This document shows positions 22,775-34,154 of a stretch of 64,000 bases of DNA, piece after piece (the stretch's first letter is position 1; each line of letters begins with the position of its first letter). The notes below the pieces were generated by a model, which saw nothing but the letters and a program-made list of their open reading frames with translations, was not told the DNA's origin and did not search any database. The DNA comes from Lindgomyces ingoldianus (Eukaryota; Ascomycota; Dothideomycetes; Pleosporales; Lindgomycetaceae). A program made the position numbers and the translations under genes. The stretch is from contig NW_022985172.1 in assembly GCF_010093535.1 (NCBI RefSeq), positions 1,312,340 through 1,376,339 on the forward strand, given 5' to 3'.

Positions 22775-24630
22775 TCAAACACCAACCTCCTCCTCAACCT
22801 TCCCATCTGTACCCAACACCGTCCTAATCTTAACCTTCTTCACGTCCGTACTTGCCTTCCTCGGGTTCTTTGCTTCAAATATTTCATCCATCTCCTCGAG
22901 CGTGAGTCCCTTCGTCTCGACGAAGAAGAAATACATGAAGAAGAACTCGAAGCAGTCCCAGAAGACAAAGAAGACATAGAACCAGTATCCGATCTAGGAT
23001 TTGTCAGCATAAATTATTATGAAAGAGAACAGACGCATAGAGGAGGAGAGGCGACTTACGTTTGTTAGCGCGATAGGCGCAGCGAAGGTGTTGATAAAAC
23101 CTGCACAGCCACCAGTAATCTTATAAGTTCCCATTCCTTTAGCTCGCATATCGTTTGCCATGACTTCAGCTGGATAGATCGGTTGCATGCTCGTGAATGC
23201 AAAAGCAAAGATGGCACCAAAGACGAAGATGAACGCAATGGACGCAGATGACGAAGCCTTGCTCCCAGTATTGACGTATCCGGCAGCTGTTCCTGCCGTA
23301 ACGGAGAGCGAGACGATGAGTCCAGCGGTAGCCCCTAGCAACATCTTCCGACGCCCAATAACATCGTGCATCCTTGCGCCCACAGACGAAAATATGTAGC
23401 CTACAATAGCGTAAATGATGTTGAGAAGGAGCTTTGTATCAGCATCCTTAATCCCAACATTAGCCAGCAGATATGGCAGATAGTACGAAACAACACTACG
23501 AAGTGTTAGAAGCGATATAGCGCTCTTCAGTCTTAACAGCCTACTTGTTCCCTGAAAATTGTCCGAACCATGCAAAGGTCATATTCAACATGGTTCTGTA
23601 CCGTCTCGCCCTCGTCTTGAACAAGACTCTCAAGTTGAAGAAATTGCGCCAATTAGTGACAGGGTCCCGTTGGAGGGAGTCGATCATCTCGGCCATTTCC
23701 AGATTGACGAGAGGATGGTCTGGGTCGCCATTGGCGTGATATTTGACGAGGAATGCGCGGGCTTCTTCATGCCGGTCTTTACCTACGAGCCAACGGGGTG
23801 ACTCGGGGAAGGAGAGAATTACAAGAGAGACGAAGGCGGGGCAAACCATTTGGAGCCAAAGGGGGAGGCGCCAGTCGATGTTGCCCTTGTGAGAAAGATG
23901 CTTGTGGGCCCCATAGACGGATGAAGTGGCTAGAATTGAGCCCTGTTGCTTCTCATCAGTAAATGCCCGTTATGGGGAGCTTTTTCACTTACAAAGTAGT
24001 AAAAAGTGTTGTACAATCCGGCGAGCGTCCCTCGATACTGTGGTGGTGCGACCTCGACTAGATAAAGCGGGCTTGCAGAGCAAGCACACGTTGCAAAGAA
24101 GCTCAGCAAAAATCTGCCTCCAATGAACGTTGGCAGCGTCTGCGCAGTTGCCGTTACAATTGCGCCCACAATGACACCAATTGTACCAATGAAGATGAAC
24201 CATTTGCGGCCTAGCCAGTCGGCGATCCAGACGAACAGCGCAGCGCACATCTGGCCAATTTGGAAGATGGAGAAAACAATACCAGTGGACGTCGTGCCTT
24301 TGCTAGGCAAATTGTAATAGTTCGTGTAGTTTTCCAAGACGTTGATGGAGCCCATAAGGGAGCTGTCAAAACCTTCAACCCATCAGCAGCACATGATACC
24401 TAAGTCGAAGAACACTTACCACTCATTGTCGAGTTCAGAAAGCATACCGTACACAGCAAATAAAGCATCAAATGTCCCTTCCCCCAGGGATTCGGCTTAT
24501 GCTTCACCATAATCGCCGCAAATGTCGGGTTGACTCCAAACGTCTCCCCCTCCTCAAGGATCTTCCTCCCATCCTCAGTCAATTCCTTCTCGCTCATATG
24601 CCTCGCATTCGTCGCAACTTTTTCAGCCAT
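22775..24630 (-). CDS. MFS sugar transporter, lactose-permease/hexose type, 5 exons (547 aa)
   Basis: The exons, in transcript order, are 24630-24420, 24372-23993, 23942-23545, 23495-23060 and 22993-22775. The four introns (47, 50, 49 and 66 nt) have GT..AG ends. Joining restores unbroken sugar-porter text: [19 protein letters not shown] at about 122-127, PESPRWL at about 243-249, [23 protein letters not shown] and VETKG at about 500-504. Twelve membrane helices fit the 547-residue length. The protein imports a sugar or short oligosaccharide with protons across the plasma membrane. The divergent beta-mannosidase 454 bp away suggests a manno-oligosaccharide or related disaccharide, which is inference from context. 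Close relatives move lactose, cellobiose or hexoses, so specificity is open. Confidence 0.9.
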
Positions 24631-25084
24631 TATTCTTCTTTCTCAAAATCGTGGAGGTCGTGAATCTGGAGATGCGGGGTCAACGAATTCTTTAGTCTGA
24701 CAAACGCCCACTTCTATCCTCCTTTGCAACCAGGTCCTCGGTACCTCACTCATCCTTTATAGGCAAGTCACGTCACATCTTATCATTGCACAGTTGGATG
24801 CGTGGGTGTCGGAAACCTTTTGCCCGAGAAGAAGGGTTGAGTGTTAGTCTAAAATTGATGATCGTTGCCCCACAGAGAGCACACCCCGCATTGGACCCTG
24901 GTAGAGTTTGGTTGCGTGCATCCTGGACGACAAGATCGCCGTTAAAACACCGAACGGCTTCTGCGTACTGATTCAGCGCTGCGATTTTATCTTTGGAGGA
25001 AGGCGACTTTTGACTTCTTCAACCGATACTTCAAGTTGAGGCTTTTGACTACGTTGCTGGCTGTCAGTCGAGGAAACGGTCACC
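24631..25084. promoter_or_regulatory. Shared bidirectional promoter of transporter and beta-mannosidase
   Basis: The 454 bp separate two divergent ATGs. A TATAAA on the minus strand (24756-24761) lies about 126 bp upstream of the transporter start. Five matches to the CreA/Cre1 carbon-repressor consensus SYGGRG occur, at 24651-24656, 24666-24671 and 24674-24679 on the plus strand and at 24868-24873 and 24884-24889 on the minus strand. About two are expected by chance in this length, so the excess is modest. Shared carbon control is an inference. Confidence 0.5.
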
Positions 25085-27703
25085 ATGGCTCCTATATCGT
25101 CCAGCTATACGCCCCTCACGAATAATTGGACTTTCAAGCAGGGCAGTCTCTCCTCCAACAATTCTTACCTCCCTGCAAACCCTGCTCCTACAGAAATCTA
25201 CTTGGACCTTCTCAAAAATGGGATCATCGCGGACCCCTTCAAAGACATGAACGAGCTTTCCGTCCGCTGGATAGCCGACGAGACATGGACGTATCGCACC
25301 ACTTTTCCCACGCCTCCAAATCATGGAAAGCCTAGCGTAATCACGGAAGTGAGGTTCGAGGGACTAGATACGTTTGCTTCGGTTTACTTAAACGGGAAGT
25401 TGATTCTGGAGAGCGAGAACATGTTTGTCACACATCGCATTAATGTTACCTCGGCACTCAAGACGAATGCAGAAGAAGAGAATGTACTAGAAATTGTGTT
25501 CGAGTCAGCTAGGAAGAAGGGGCTAGAGTTGATTGATCAGCATCCAGAGCACAGGTTTATTGTGCATCAGACGGAGATATCGAGAGGGCCAGTTAGGAAA
25601 GCTCAGTATCATTGGGGATGGGATTGGGGTCCCATATTACTTACTTGTGGGCCTTGGAAGCCAGTATTGCTTGAGACGTATACTGCCCGGATTGAGGATG
25701 TGTGGGTAGCGTACGAGCTTAGTGGTGGCTTGAAGAAGGTTCAAGGGAAAATATATGCGCGAGTAGAGGGCGCGAAGGGACATGTGGATTTTGAGATTAA
25801 GAAGCCAAACGACATCCTTTCCAAGCTGGAAGGTAAAGGCGTAGATGGAGTCTACTCCGCTGACTTCGATCTCGATGTTGATCTCTGGTGGCCTCGCGGA
25901 TACGGTTCCCAAACACTCTACACCGTCTCCGCGATGCTCACCTCGGAAGACAAAACCATCCTGGACCAGTCTTCCAAAATGATTGGTTTCCGCAAAGTCG
26001 AACTCATTCAAGAAAAAGACTCCGTTGGTCAATCCTTCTACTTCCGTATCAACAATACCGACATCTTTGCGGGAGGCTCATGTTGGATCCCCACCGACTC
26101 GTTCCTCACCCGAGTCGACCCTGAGATCTACCGTAACTGGATAAAGTTAGCCGTAGAAGGAAACCAGATCATGATTAGGATTTGGGGCGGTGGTATATAC
26201 GAAGCTGGTGCATTCTACGAATCTTGCGACGAGTTTGGATTGTTGGTTTGGCAGGACTTCATGTTTGCCTGTGCTAATTATCCTGCGTATCCTGAGTATG
26301 TAAAGTCTGTGGAAGAAGAAGCAAGACAGAATGTACGGAGACTTCGAAACCATCCTTCAATCGTGATATGGGCCGGCAACAACGAGGACTATCAAATCGT
26401 CGAGCGGTACGGTCTCGAGTACCGTTATAAAGAAGACAAGGATCCGCAATCGTGGCTTAAGACTGATTTCCCCGCACGGTATTTGTACGAGTATCTACTC
26501 CCAAAAGTAGTCGATGACGAAGCAAAAGGTGTTCCTTATCATCCTAGCTCCCCTTTCGGCAACGGTGTCAGCACTGTCTTAAAAGTCGATCCAACAGTCG
26601 GCGATGTCCACCAATGGAATGTCTGGCATGGTGACATGAAACCATACCAAGTGCTTCCGCACATGGGTGGTCGCTTTGTTTCCGAGTTCGGCATGGAAGC
26701 CTATCCGCACCTTGAAACTACCGAAAAATCCATCACTCGTGAGGCAGATAGATACCCTGGATCCATGGCAATGGACTTCAGAAACAAGGCAATTTGCCAT
26801 GAACGACGTCTCGTTTCCTATGTCACGGAGAATTTCCAGATCAAGTACGACCTCCCAGGCTTCACATATCTAACGCAGGTGATGCAAGCAGATGCCATAG
26901 CATGGGCATACAAATCATGGCGTCGGCAGTGGGGTACCCCGGGAAAGCGACAATGTGGAGGTGTTCTCGTATGGCAGTTGAATGACTGCTGGCCGACGAT
27001 GTCATGGGCGGTGGTGGATTACTATTTGGTTCCAAAGCCTGCGTACTACGCGATAAAGCGTGCGATGGCGCCAGTCACGATAGGTGTATCCAGGAAGTTT
27101 CACAATTGGACAATGCGACCAGCGGATGACTTGTGGAAGAGGGATACTTCGCACATCGACATGCGACAGATCTGGGAGGACATCCAATTCGATGTATGGG
27201 TTGCAAGCAGTCTGGTGGAAAACTTGAAGGGAAAGATAGTAGTGAAGTTCGTCTCTGTCCTTACCGGGAGGGAGGTTCACGAGAGGCTTGCCGAAAACGT
27301 GAGTATCGATACCAACGGAACAACGGAAGTATTTCGAAACAAGAAAGTCGACACCGTGAAGCTCCAAGACCCAAATTGTCCTTTCGATACTTACAAAGCA
27401 GATCCATTCGTCATCCACGTCTCACTCTTGGTTGATGGCCAAGAAGTCGCAACTGATACGTCTTGGCCCGATCCCATCAAGTACCTCACCTTCCCTGACA
27501 GGGGCATCGATTTTCACTATTCAAGCGATCGATCAATTATAACTGTGTCAGCGTCCAAACCAGTGAAGGGATTTGTCTTGACCGAAAAGCAGGGTGTAAG
27601 GCTGAGTGATAATGGCATTGATATCATGCCTGGCGAGTCAAAGACCGTTGTCGTCGAAGACGGTGACATTGGTGCCCTAGAGTGGAGGCATGTTGGTATG
27701 TGA
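25085..27703 (+). CDS. Beta-mannosidase, GH2, intracellular (872 aa)
   Basis: A single-exon gene has its ATG in a CACCATGG context. It encodes the GH2 layout: an N-terminal jelly-roll (WTYRTTF, FEGLDTFASVYLNG), an Ig-like domain, a TIM barrel and C-terminal beta domains. The text HWGWDWGP, GIYEAGAFYESCDEFGLLVWQDFMFACA and VLVWQLNDCWP is characteristic of beta-mannosidases. The acid/base is Glu434 in WAGNNED and the nucleophile is Glu534 in SEFGMEAYP. There is no signal peptide, and the length fits the fungal cytosolic (mndB-type) clade. It would release mannose from the non-reducing end of imported mannobiose or from N-glycan Man-beta-GlcNAc. The divergent sugar transporter supports a role in manno-oligosaccharide use. 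Confidence 0.93.
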   Translation: MAPISSSYTPLTNNWTFKQGSLSSNNSYLPANPAPTEIYLDLLKNGIIADPFKDMNELSVRWIADETWTYRTTFPTPPNHGKPSVITEVRFEGLDTFASVYLNGKLILESENMFVTHRINVTSALKTNAEEENVLEIVFESARKKGLELIDQHPEHRFIVHQTEISRGPVRKAQYHWGWDWGPILLTCGPWKPVLLETYTARIEDVWVAYELSGGLKKVQGKIYARVEGAKGHVDFEIKKPNDILSKLEGKGVDGVYSADFDLDVDLWWPRGYGSQTLYTVSAMLTSEDKTILDQSSKMIGFRKVELIQEKDSVGQSFYFRINNTDIFAGGSCWIPTDSFLTRVDPEIYRNWIKLAVEGNQIMIRIWGGGIYEAGAFYESCDEFGLLVWQDFMFACANYPAYPEYVKSVEEEARQNVRRLRNHPSIVIWAGNNEDYQIVERYGLEYRYKEDKDPQSWLKTDFPARYLYEYLLPKVVDDEAKGVPYHPSSPFGNGVSTVLKVDPTVGDVHQWNVWHGDMKPYQVLPHMGGRFVSEFGMEAYPHLETTEKSITREADRYPGSMAMDFRNKAICHERRLVSYVTENFQIKYDLPGFTYLTQVMQADAIAWAYKSWRRQWGTPGKRQCGGVLVWQLNDCWPTMSWAVVDYYLVPKPAYYAIKRAMAPVTIGVSRKFHNWTMRPADDLWKRDTSHIDMRQIWEDIQFDVWVASSLVENLKGKIVVKFVSVLTGREVHERLAENVSIDTNGTTEVFRNKKVDTVKLQDPNCPFDTYKADPFVIHVSLLVDGQEVATDTSWPDPIKYLTFPDRGIDFHYSSDRSIITVSASKPVKGFVLTEKQGVRLSDNGIDIMPGESKTVVVEDGDIGALEWRHVGM

Positions 27704-30700
27704 AGTTACGACCTATAGATAAATAGCAGGTATTGGTTTCAAAACAGGAAAATTAGGCCATGATTCTATGATCAAACACTTACCTCCAGAGCGCTCATAT
27801 GAAGTTTTCATAGCCCCCAGAAGAAATCTAGTGTGCTAATTCTTTTCGTAAGAGTTAAACAACCCCTGAATTCACCTTGCGCCATGGCGTTGTCCCTGCA
27901 AAGATCGTTGGGCAAGCCTTGCACATCACGTGACTTACAGCCCCAGCTCCTGATGTTCATTCGGTTCCTATACGATTGGACTGGACTGCAGAAGTGGAAA
28001 CCCCATGGCGTAGTCTGAAGACCTCTTGGAGAGCTCCCGTTCGTGGGCCCGCATTTGGAGATGTTGTGTTGGGCCAGTGGCGGCCCACCATAGGCAGGAA
28101 GCCTATAGCTTGGATAAGGACTGAGCTCCAGCCTTGCCACAATGAAAGGCCTAAAAGAGGATGTATCACAAACTTGACAGGTATAATCATCCTCGTCCTC
28201 TATTTCCTATAGCCCTTTTCTTAGGTTTCCATGTCCTTCGAGTAAATCTCGCAGTGACGCAAAACACCTCCAAGTGAATCCACAACTACGGCAATCAAAA
28301 ACCATGGAATAGGGAACAATTCACTAGGCCGTCCAAATATCAACCGTATTAGCCGGTTAAAGACGCGAGGGACGTGATGTAATTTAAGCTGATACAAACC
28401 CTGGGATATCGAGCCATGGTACAAACCTAAAATAGCAAGGGAATGGCACGTTAAGAAGCCTAGGATTGGATCCTGGTGATAAATCGTTGTCGGCTAGTGC
28501 TAAATATGACCGTATCCCACTAAGTAGCAGCTCCGAAGACAAGAGCCCGACCCCCAAATCCCCCTGGCTACCCACCTCTGAATGTGCGACCGTTCATTCT
28601 CCAAAGTGGCGCCTCATCGCTACTCTTGTGTTCAACCCCCTGGCTACCCACCTCTGAATGTGCGACCGTTCATTCTCCAAAGTGGTGCCTCATCGCTACT
28701 CTTGTGTTCAACCCCCTGGCACCAGCCTGCTCCTAGCATACTATAATCACTAGCGCTAGTACCACACCTCCTATATAGACGTCTATTGTGAAGCTAGGAG
28801 AAGCACCAGAGGCATGAGGAGCTGGATTGATTGCTAAAAGAGTGTACTTAAGGATCTATATATATGCAAGAAAAAGGGGTAAGTCTTGGCAACATGCGAT
28901 TATTGTAACATGTGGCTATTGTGTGTGCTATGCGTGAGAGCTAAATGTGAGAGCCATGGGTGACTACTGCAAACATCTATTTGCAGTACGGATCTGCCAA
29001 ACATTGTTGGAGCAATCACTAAGGTTCTGGGGCGAAGCATAACTTACGCATTCTGTCGGCTCACCCGTATATCGTAATGGCAGACAAAGTTGGAGAGGAG
29101 AGTGTTAGCCTAGGTAAAAGCCCAAGGAATGTTGCCTCAACATTCTTGTTACCCATTGATTCCCTGGCTTACGCTGTAATAAAATGGTATTGGCTTCGCA
29201 TCGCACCTCTATACAAAGCGGGTTCCTCACTTTTGTCGTCAGTCTTACTGCTGGATTTCTATCATCTGTCCAAATAGACAACGGTTGGGCCGTCACAGTC
29301 CACCCGATCTCGACCGTCGTTCTGATTGTGATATATCCAATGAGCTAAGCGATGACACTCCAAATGTTATGTTTCCTCGAACGCTAGTGTGATGGTCTGA
29401 AGTGGAGCCCGACAACAATGGCAGACTAATTAGCGTTGTTCCATGATTCGAATGTGCTACCAGACTTCGAGCTGTTAGAATACAATGGGAAGAAGCGCGG
29501 CGATCAGCTCCTTTATGGTTAGTCATATTGCCTCGGCTACTAGGAAAAGGGTTGTAACAGGGAAATCGTTTATAGAATCGGATGTACGGCGTCTGCTGAT
29601 GGTACGTCAGCACATCCACAGCCTCGACCAAATAGGACATTCCTAGCACCTCAGTGAATGAATGTATAGCCGCTGCTTTCCTATTCCAGACAAAAGAGAA
29701 GCCAAGGTCGAGTCTTGACCTAACTCGGAATTAGGAAACGAGCAGTCAACATCTGCAACAGCGTAACAATTCGTGCTCTGTACACAGTAATCCCCTTCTA
29801 TTCCGCAAATGTCAGCAATTGTACTCTAATTCCCGAAAACATTACTACGAGTTGTCGATGTATTCCCCTCTAGACGTAATAAATTGGTTTCTAGTCATAC
29901 TTTTTGCATTGTTAGCCTGTGTCATTGGCACTTTCTAGAAGAGTTGAGAAGGGCGGCTTCAGCATGAGTAATAACTAGCATCGTGTGGTCAGACTTCCTG
30001 ACTCCAATTCCACTGCACCACACCTTCCAGTGCCAAGCGTAAATATACCTCAGATGTCTCGGCACCATGGTTGATAGGGGATATTGGATTATTTCGTCCA
30101 AACGCAGCCAATATCCTCGGCCTGAGCATCTTCGTCTTTTATAAAGTTTTCGTTTTCTCCGTATCGCTTTTCGTCACCCGTGTAATGGGAAGAATTAATC
30201 TCGGGCCTCCGCTTCAGCCAACTGTTTGCGGATATATACTGGAAAGATGCATCCGAATCTGACAGTCTGCTTCTAAACTACTTGTGGGAAATACCTGGAG
30301 CGTCCACCATACAGGCTATGAAGAACGGCGATTAGAAGGTTGCGTAGTTCTCCTTTCTCAATCTACTCAGCCTAATATTCCCTATGTTAGTTGGAGGTCC
30401 CTTCATTATAACTGATACCAGGGCTCGAATTACGTTTTTGCCGAAGCGTTGCAGACGAGCTCAGCTTTGAATATCTCGGGCAAGTATTTCGAGCAAGGAT
30501 ATTTAGAATCTAGATTGTTTCGACCAGAGGAGCGGTTCCAGTCAGGGATTTTTCGCAGGAGGGGATGGGAAGAAGCACTTCGGCATTGATTACAAGTAGA
30601 TTGGCGACGCTGGAAACAAGAGAGTGCACATTGCAAAAGTTAGGACAATGAAGAAGAAAGGCAACGAGTACTTACTGAGTAAGGAGAGAGGTGAAATTGT

Positions 30701-30897
30701 ATGAAGTGTCGGAAGTCGTAGTATGTTGCTTAATTGGTTTGATATTACTGTGCAATATGATTATTGGCTGTAGATGTACTGCATACATGGAATACATGTT
30801 GAGGTGGCTACATGTTCTCAACCCATTTAGCGTGACAACAGACATCGTCAGCCGATCAAGGGGCGGAGCGACTAAATACCTACAGTTCATTCACCCC
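27704..30897. other. Long intergenic region, no gene recognised
   Basis: Three kilobases hold only short, motif-free frames (for example 27808, 28466, 29077, 29293 and 30071). A 76-bp tandem duplication lies at 28560-28720. The stretch near 28830-28930 is AT-rich and has TATATA. No transposon protein text was found in any frame. Confidence 0.4.
28560..28720. repeat. 76-bp tandem duplication (2.1 copies)
   Basis: The unit starts CCCCCTGGCTACCCACC. Copies begin at 28560 and 28636, and a third partial copy (CCCCCTGGC) begins at 28712. The two full copies differ at one position (GGCGCC versus GGTGCC), so the duplication is recent. Confidence 0.9.
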
Positions 30898-32614
30898 CTA
30901 CAAGACATGGCCAGACTCTTCATCACTGGATTCCTCGTCCGAATCTACACTGACCCTCTGGTCGCCCACTTTCCAGAATGAAGTTGGACCGGCAGGACCG
31001 TGGGGGTTGTAGTCCTTATCGAACCATGTGCCGATGACACCTCGCTTGGAGTTTGGCCCACCGACTTGGATTCCTTCGCTGCGCCATCTCTCCTCTCCGC
31101 TACATATCAGTTAGTAATAATAAGTTCTCGAGGCCAGCATGGAAAAAGTGCAACTTACCCGTAAAATACGGATATCGTGGTCCATCGCACTTCGCTTTCT
31201 GGAGTGAGTCTTACGGTACCTCGAATCCTCGAGTTTGCATTCGGATCCCAAGATGCGTCAACAGAGCGTGAGGTCCCTGTGAAGTGGACAACTGGGAGGT
31301 CTTGATTATCAAATCGTCCTGGAGGTTCGACCTTGGTAACTTTAAAGCGCATAATGATATGGCGGATGGCTTCATCGGTATTTATCGGCTCCCTTGGTTG
31401 GTCCGATAGAACTTGGTCAGATCCGAAGTTGTACGCATATAGATCAGTGTAATCTAAGTTTTGTCAGGTGCTGTCCCCTACCAAATGTTAAAGATGATTT
31501 ACCAAGGAAACACACGATCTATTTCCAAGTCAGCAATTAAATCTTAAAACGATTCTGGATTCCCGCTTACTCGTAGCCAAATTCCAGAAATATTGTAAGG
31601 ATCCCTAAGCTCAAGCGGAATATCGGGTTCCATTGGCGTACCAGGAGGATAAAAATCTGCCAAGGGATTCTTAGAGATACCTCCAAAGGGGGTGCACCAT
31701 ACGGGCTTGAACCGATGAACCAAGCGCTGGCAGCATGTCCCTGAATTGTACCCCAGGTCAATCATGAGAGCTTCGAGCATCTCCCAGTCCACCTTCATAG
31801 ATCCATCTTCGCGGAATGGACCCCAGCAAGTATTGTCAGTGTAGTTTCGGAGATCGTACACCCGAGATCGGGCATATGGGTGGGTGGACAGTGACCGTCT
31901 TCCGAGGGGGCCAAGGGGGACCCCGTAGAGACAGTGGAGCTTGGCGCTCAGTTGCTGGTCTTCTTCATCGTCTGCCGCTTGCTGTAGCTGAGTACCTGCT
32001 CGTTGATATAACGAGGATCTATACATAAACGCATTCAAATTCCGCGAATTTGCGAATAACTTAGTCAGCTGTATTTTGCTTAGCGAGTCGCACTCATTGC
32101 TGGATGCAGAACAGATTAGTCTCTCGACCGTTGTCGCAACAAACTTGAAGTGGTTTCGCTGGTCGTGTTAGTTCTACCAGAGTTATTCGCATGAGTAAAC
32201 TATACTCTGTGTTTAGCTTACCTTCACATCCATATTTTCCGATCGAAGAATTTGCTGACACTTGACTAACTTCTGCAACTCTGAAATCCAGTCCGGATCC
32301 GGATCTGACGGGCTGCTCCTTGGATCATCCTACTCTATAATCAGCGGGATCGACTAATGAACTGACACTATACACACAAAATTCCGAAGGTAGTGGGCTT
32401 TAAACAAGCGTTTATTATCTTTGATAAAGGTATTGAATCCCCATGACGTTCTAGCACACGCGGCTAGGTCTTCCGGGCCGACCTCTTCGAGGATACGCAT
32501 CAAGACATCATAGCAAAGATCGAGGAGCTCCGTCATCTCAAGAATCAGATTGTAGGTGTGTCGGTTATGCGCACGACGAAGGTTGATGCTGCTGTGTTGA
32601 ATGGCAAAGCTCAA
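30898..32614 (-). CDS. F-box protein of a mould-specific family, 6 exons (481 aa)
   Basis: The exons, in transcript order, are 32614-32378, 32329-32222, 32158-31571, 31518-31503, 31453-31159 and 31099-30898. The introns are 48-63 nt. Joining yields an F-box (LLDLCYDVLMRILEEVGPEDLAACARTSW, about residues 30-60) and then a long family domain. That domain includes RIVCFLDYTDLYAYNF, LPVVHFTGTSRSVDASWDPNAN, SRIRGTVRLTPESEVRWTTIS, and GEERWRSEGIQVGG and GTWFDKDYNPHGPAGPTSFWK, which I recognise from F-box proteins widespread in Pezizomycotina. Exon 4 is only 16 nt. An internal Met at 32536 (MTELLDL) would put the F-box at the very N-terminus and may be the true start. Likely role: substrate adaptor of an SCF ubiquitin ligase. 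The substrate is unknown. Confidence 0.85.
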
Positions 32615-33261
32615 ATGTCGTCGTTTGAGGTGGGGTTTCGGAGATAAAGGACGATACCGATTGGAGGGTGTAGCCTCATCGCATCATGGAGATTGCGGAA
32701 TGGAGTCGTCCCTCGACATATTGAAGGCATGGAGACTCAGTATAGGAGAATACGAATCATTAATTGTGCTAATCGACGCGAGTCGTCATTGAAACGGGAA
32801 AAAATCCTTGGTCCTGTGTTTTCGCGTTAACGTTGAGACGCCCTCTGCTCGGACTTATGTCAGCAAGGGGCGCGGTTAAATTACATCATTCCCTTAGAAC
32901 CCGAGGATATGCCTAATGATTCCAAGGATAATCTATAACCTAGATAGACCTAGATTCTTTGTCACTAGCCGCCTATTTTTCTGGCCGGGCTACTCTGGGA
33001 ATCCACCCACAGACACACTAGAAGATCCGGTAAACCAATGATTTCACAGAATTGGATGATGACCACAGACAATGACTCAAACCTAGGGACAGAGTATGAG
33101 AATAGAAATATCAAAGGACTTTGAGAGACCATATACAGGGGGTGGGGGCTTGGGTTGTCCTGTTATGGTTTCCCAAAAGCCTCAAACAGTCCTTGAACGG
33201 TCGTGCGTACGAGTGTCGTTGTCATACATCTGCGTTCGTCTTGTGCGTTCGTCTTGTGTTT

Positions 33262-33401
33262 TCTTCTTGCCATTCTCGAAAGGCCCGTGTAAGATTTGGG
33301 GTGGGATACTGCTGGTATATCTGAGCTCGGGTTGCGTTTCTTCCAGCCATTCTCGAAAGGCTCGTGTAAGATACGGGGTGAGATTTTGCTAATATTAGGA
33401 A
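33262..33401. repeat. Diverged 77-bp tandem duplication
   Basis: Two copies of a segment containing CCATTCTCGAAAGGC and GTGTAAGAT lie 77 bp apart (33270 and 33347). The differences are largely transitions (CCCGTG/CTCGTG, GGTGGG/GGTGAG). Confidence 0.75.
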
Positions 33402-34139
33402 GGGGAATAGCTCGCACTCCGGCTAATAGAACGAGAGCAGTAGTGCTAGACAGTGGGATAACGCATAATGTACCAAGGGGGAGAATAAAGTCTCGGAATT
33501 TGAGTATAAGACCAAACTGCAGTAGAAGGAAGAACTTGTTGACTGACATTTATTAGTGCGGTCTAAAAAATGAGCCCAAGAAGCCGGTGGAGGGTGACTT
33601 AAGGTAGCAGAAGTATGAAACTCAGGATCGAAATTAGGGGAAATAAATTCAATAATGTACTTTGTAAAGTGTTGTAAGCAATATCATCCGAAAACACGCC
33701 CTCTTCATCCACTCCGTAAAGATACGGAAGAATGATGCCGTGTTCTCTGGAAAGTATGACTTACTAATCATATCTGAGATGGCGTAGCGGAACCTCCAGG
33801 CTAGTTCGGAAAATCTACCAGCGAAAAGTGCAAGATGGTTTTTAAGCGGAAGGTTCAAGTGAGAGCAAAGACACGGGAATGGAGAGTATCCAAGATTCGA
33901 TGCAACCGACCGTGTTCGTTGTGCCAAATCTAGCTAAAAATGTTTCAGGTTTTGCTGCATTCAAATTCAAAGCAAGGAACAATTTTAAGGAATAGGTCCA
34001 GAAATTACGAATGCCCTTAATAAGAGCAGATCATATTATGGTGGATAGACAGTGCAAGAGACAAAGAGGGAAAAAATAAAAGCTAAAATATTTAAGGGTG
34101 AACATCGAGATTTCCGCTCATATAACATAAAACACAATT

Positions 34140-34154
34140 GGGGGGGGGGGGGGG
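34140..34154 (+). repeat. Homopolymer of 15 G
   Basis: A G-run of 15 bases is flanked by AATT and CAACC. Length errors at such sites are common in sequencing. Confidence 0.9.

Noticed and set aside
23187..24317. Several plus-strand ORFs opposite the transporter
   Set aside because: They are explained as shadows of the five transporter exons, whose joined product has all MFS sugar-porter motifs.
33163..33549. 128-codon minus-strand ORF
   Set aside because: It runs through a tandem duplication, shows the repeat in its translation and has no domain.
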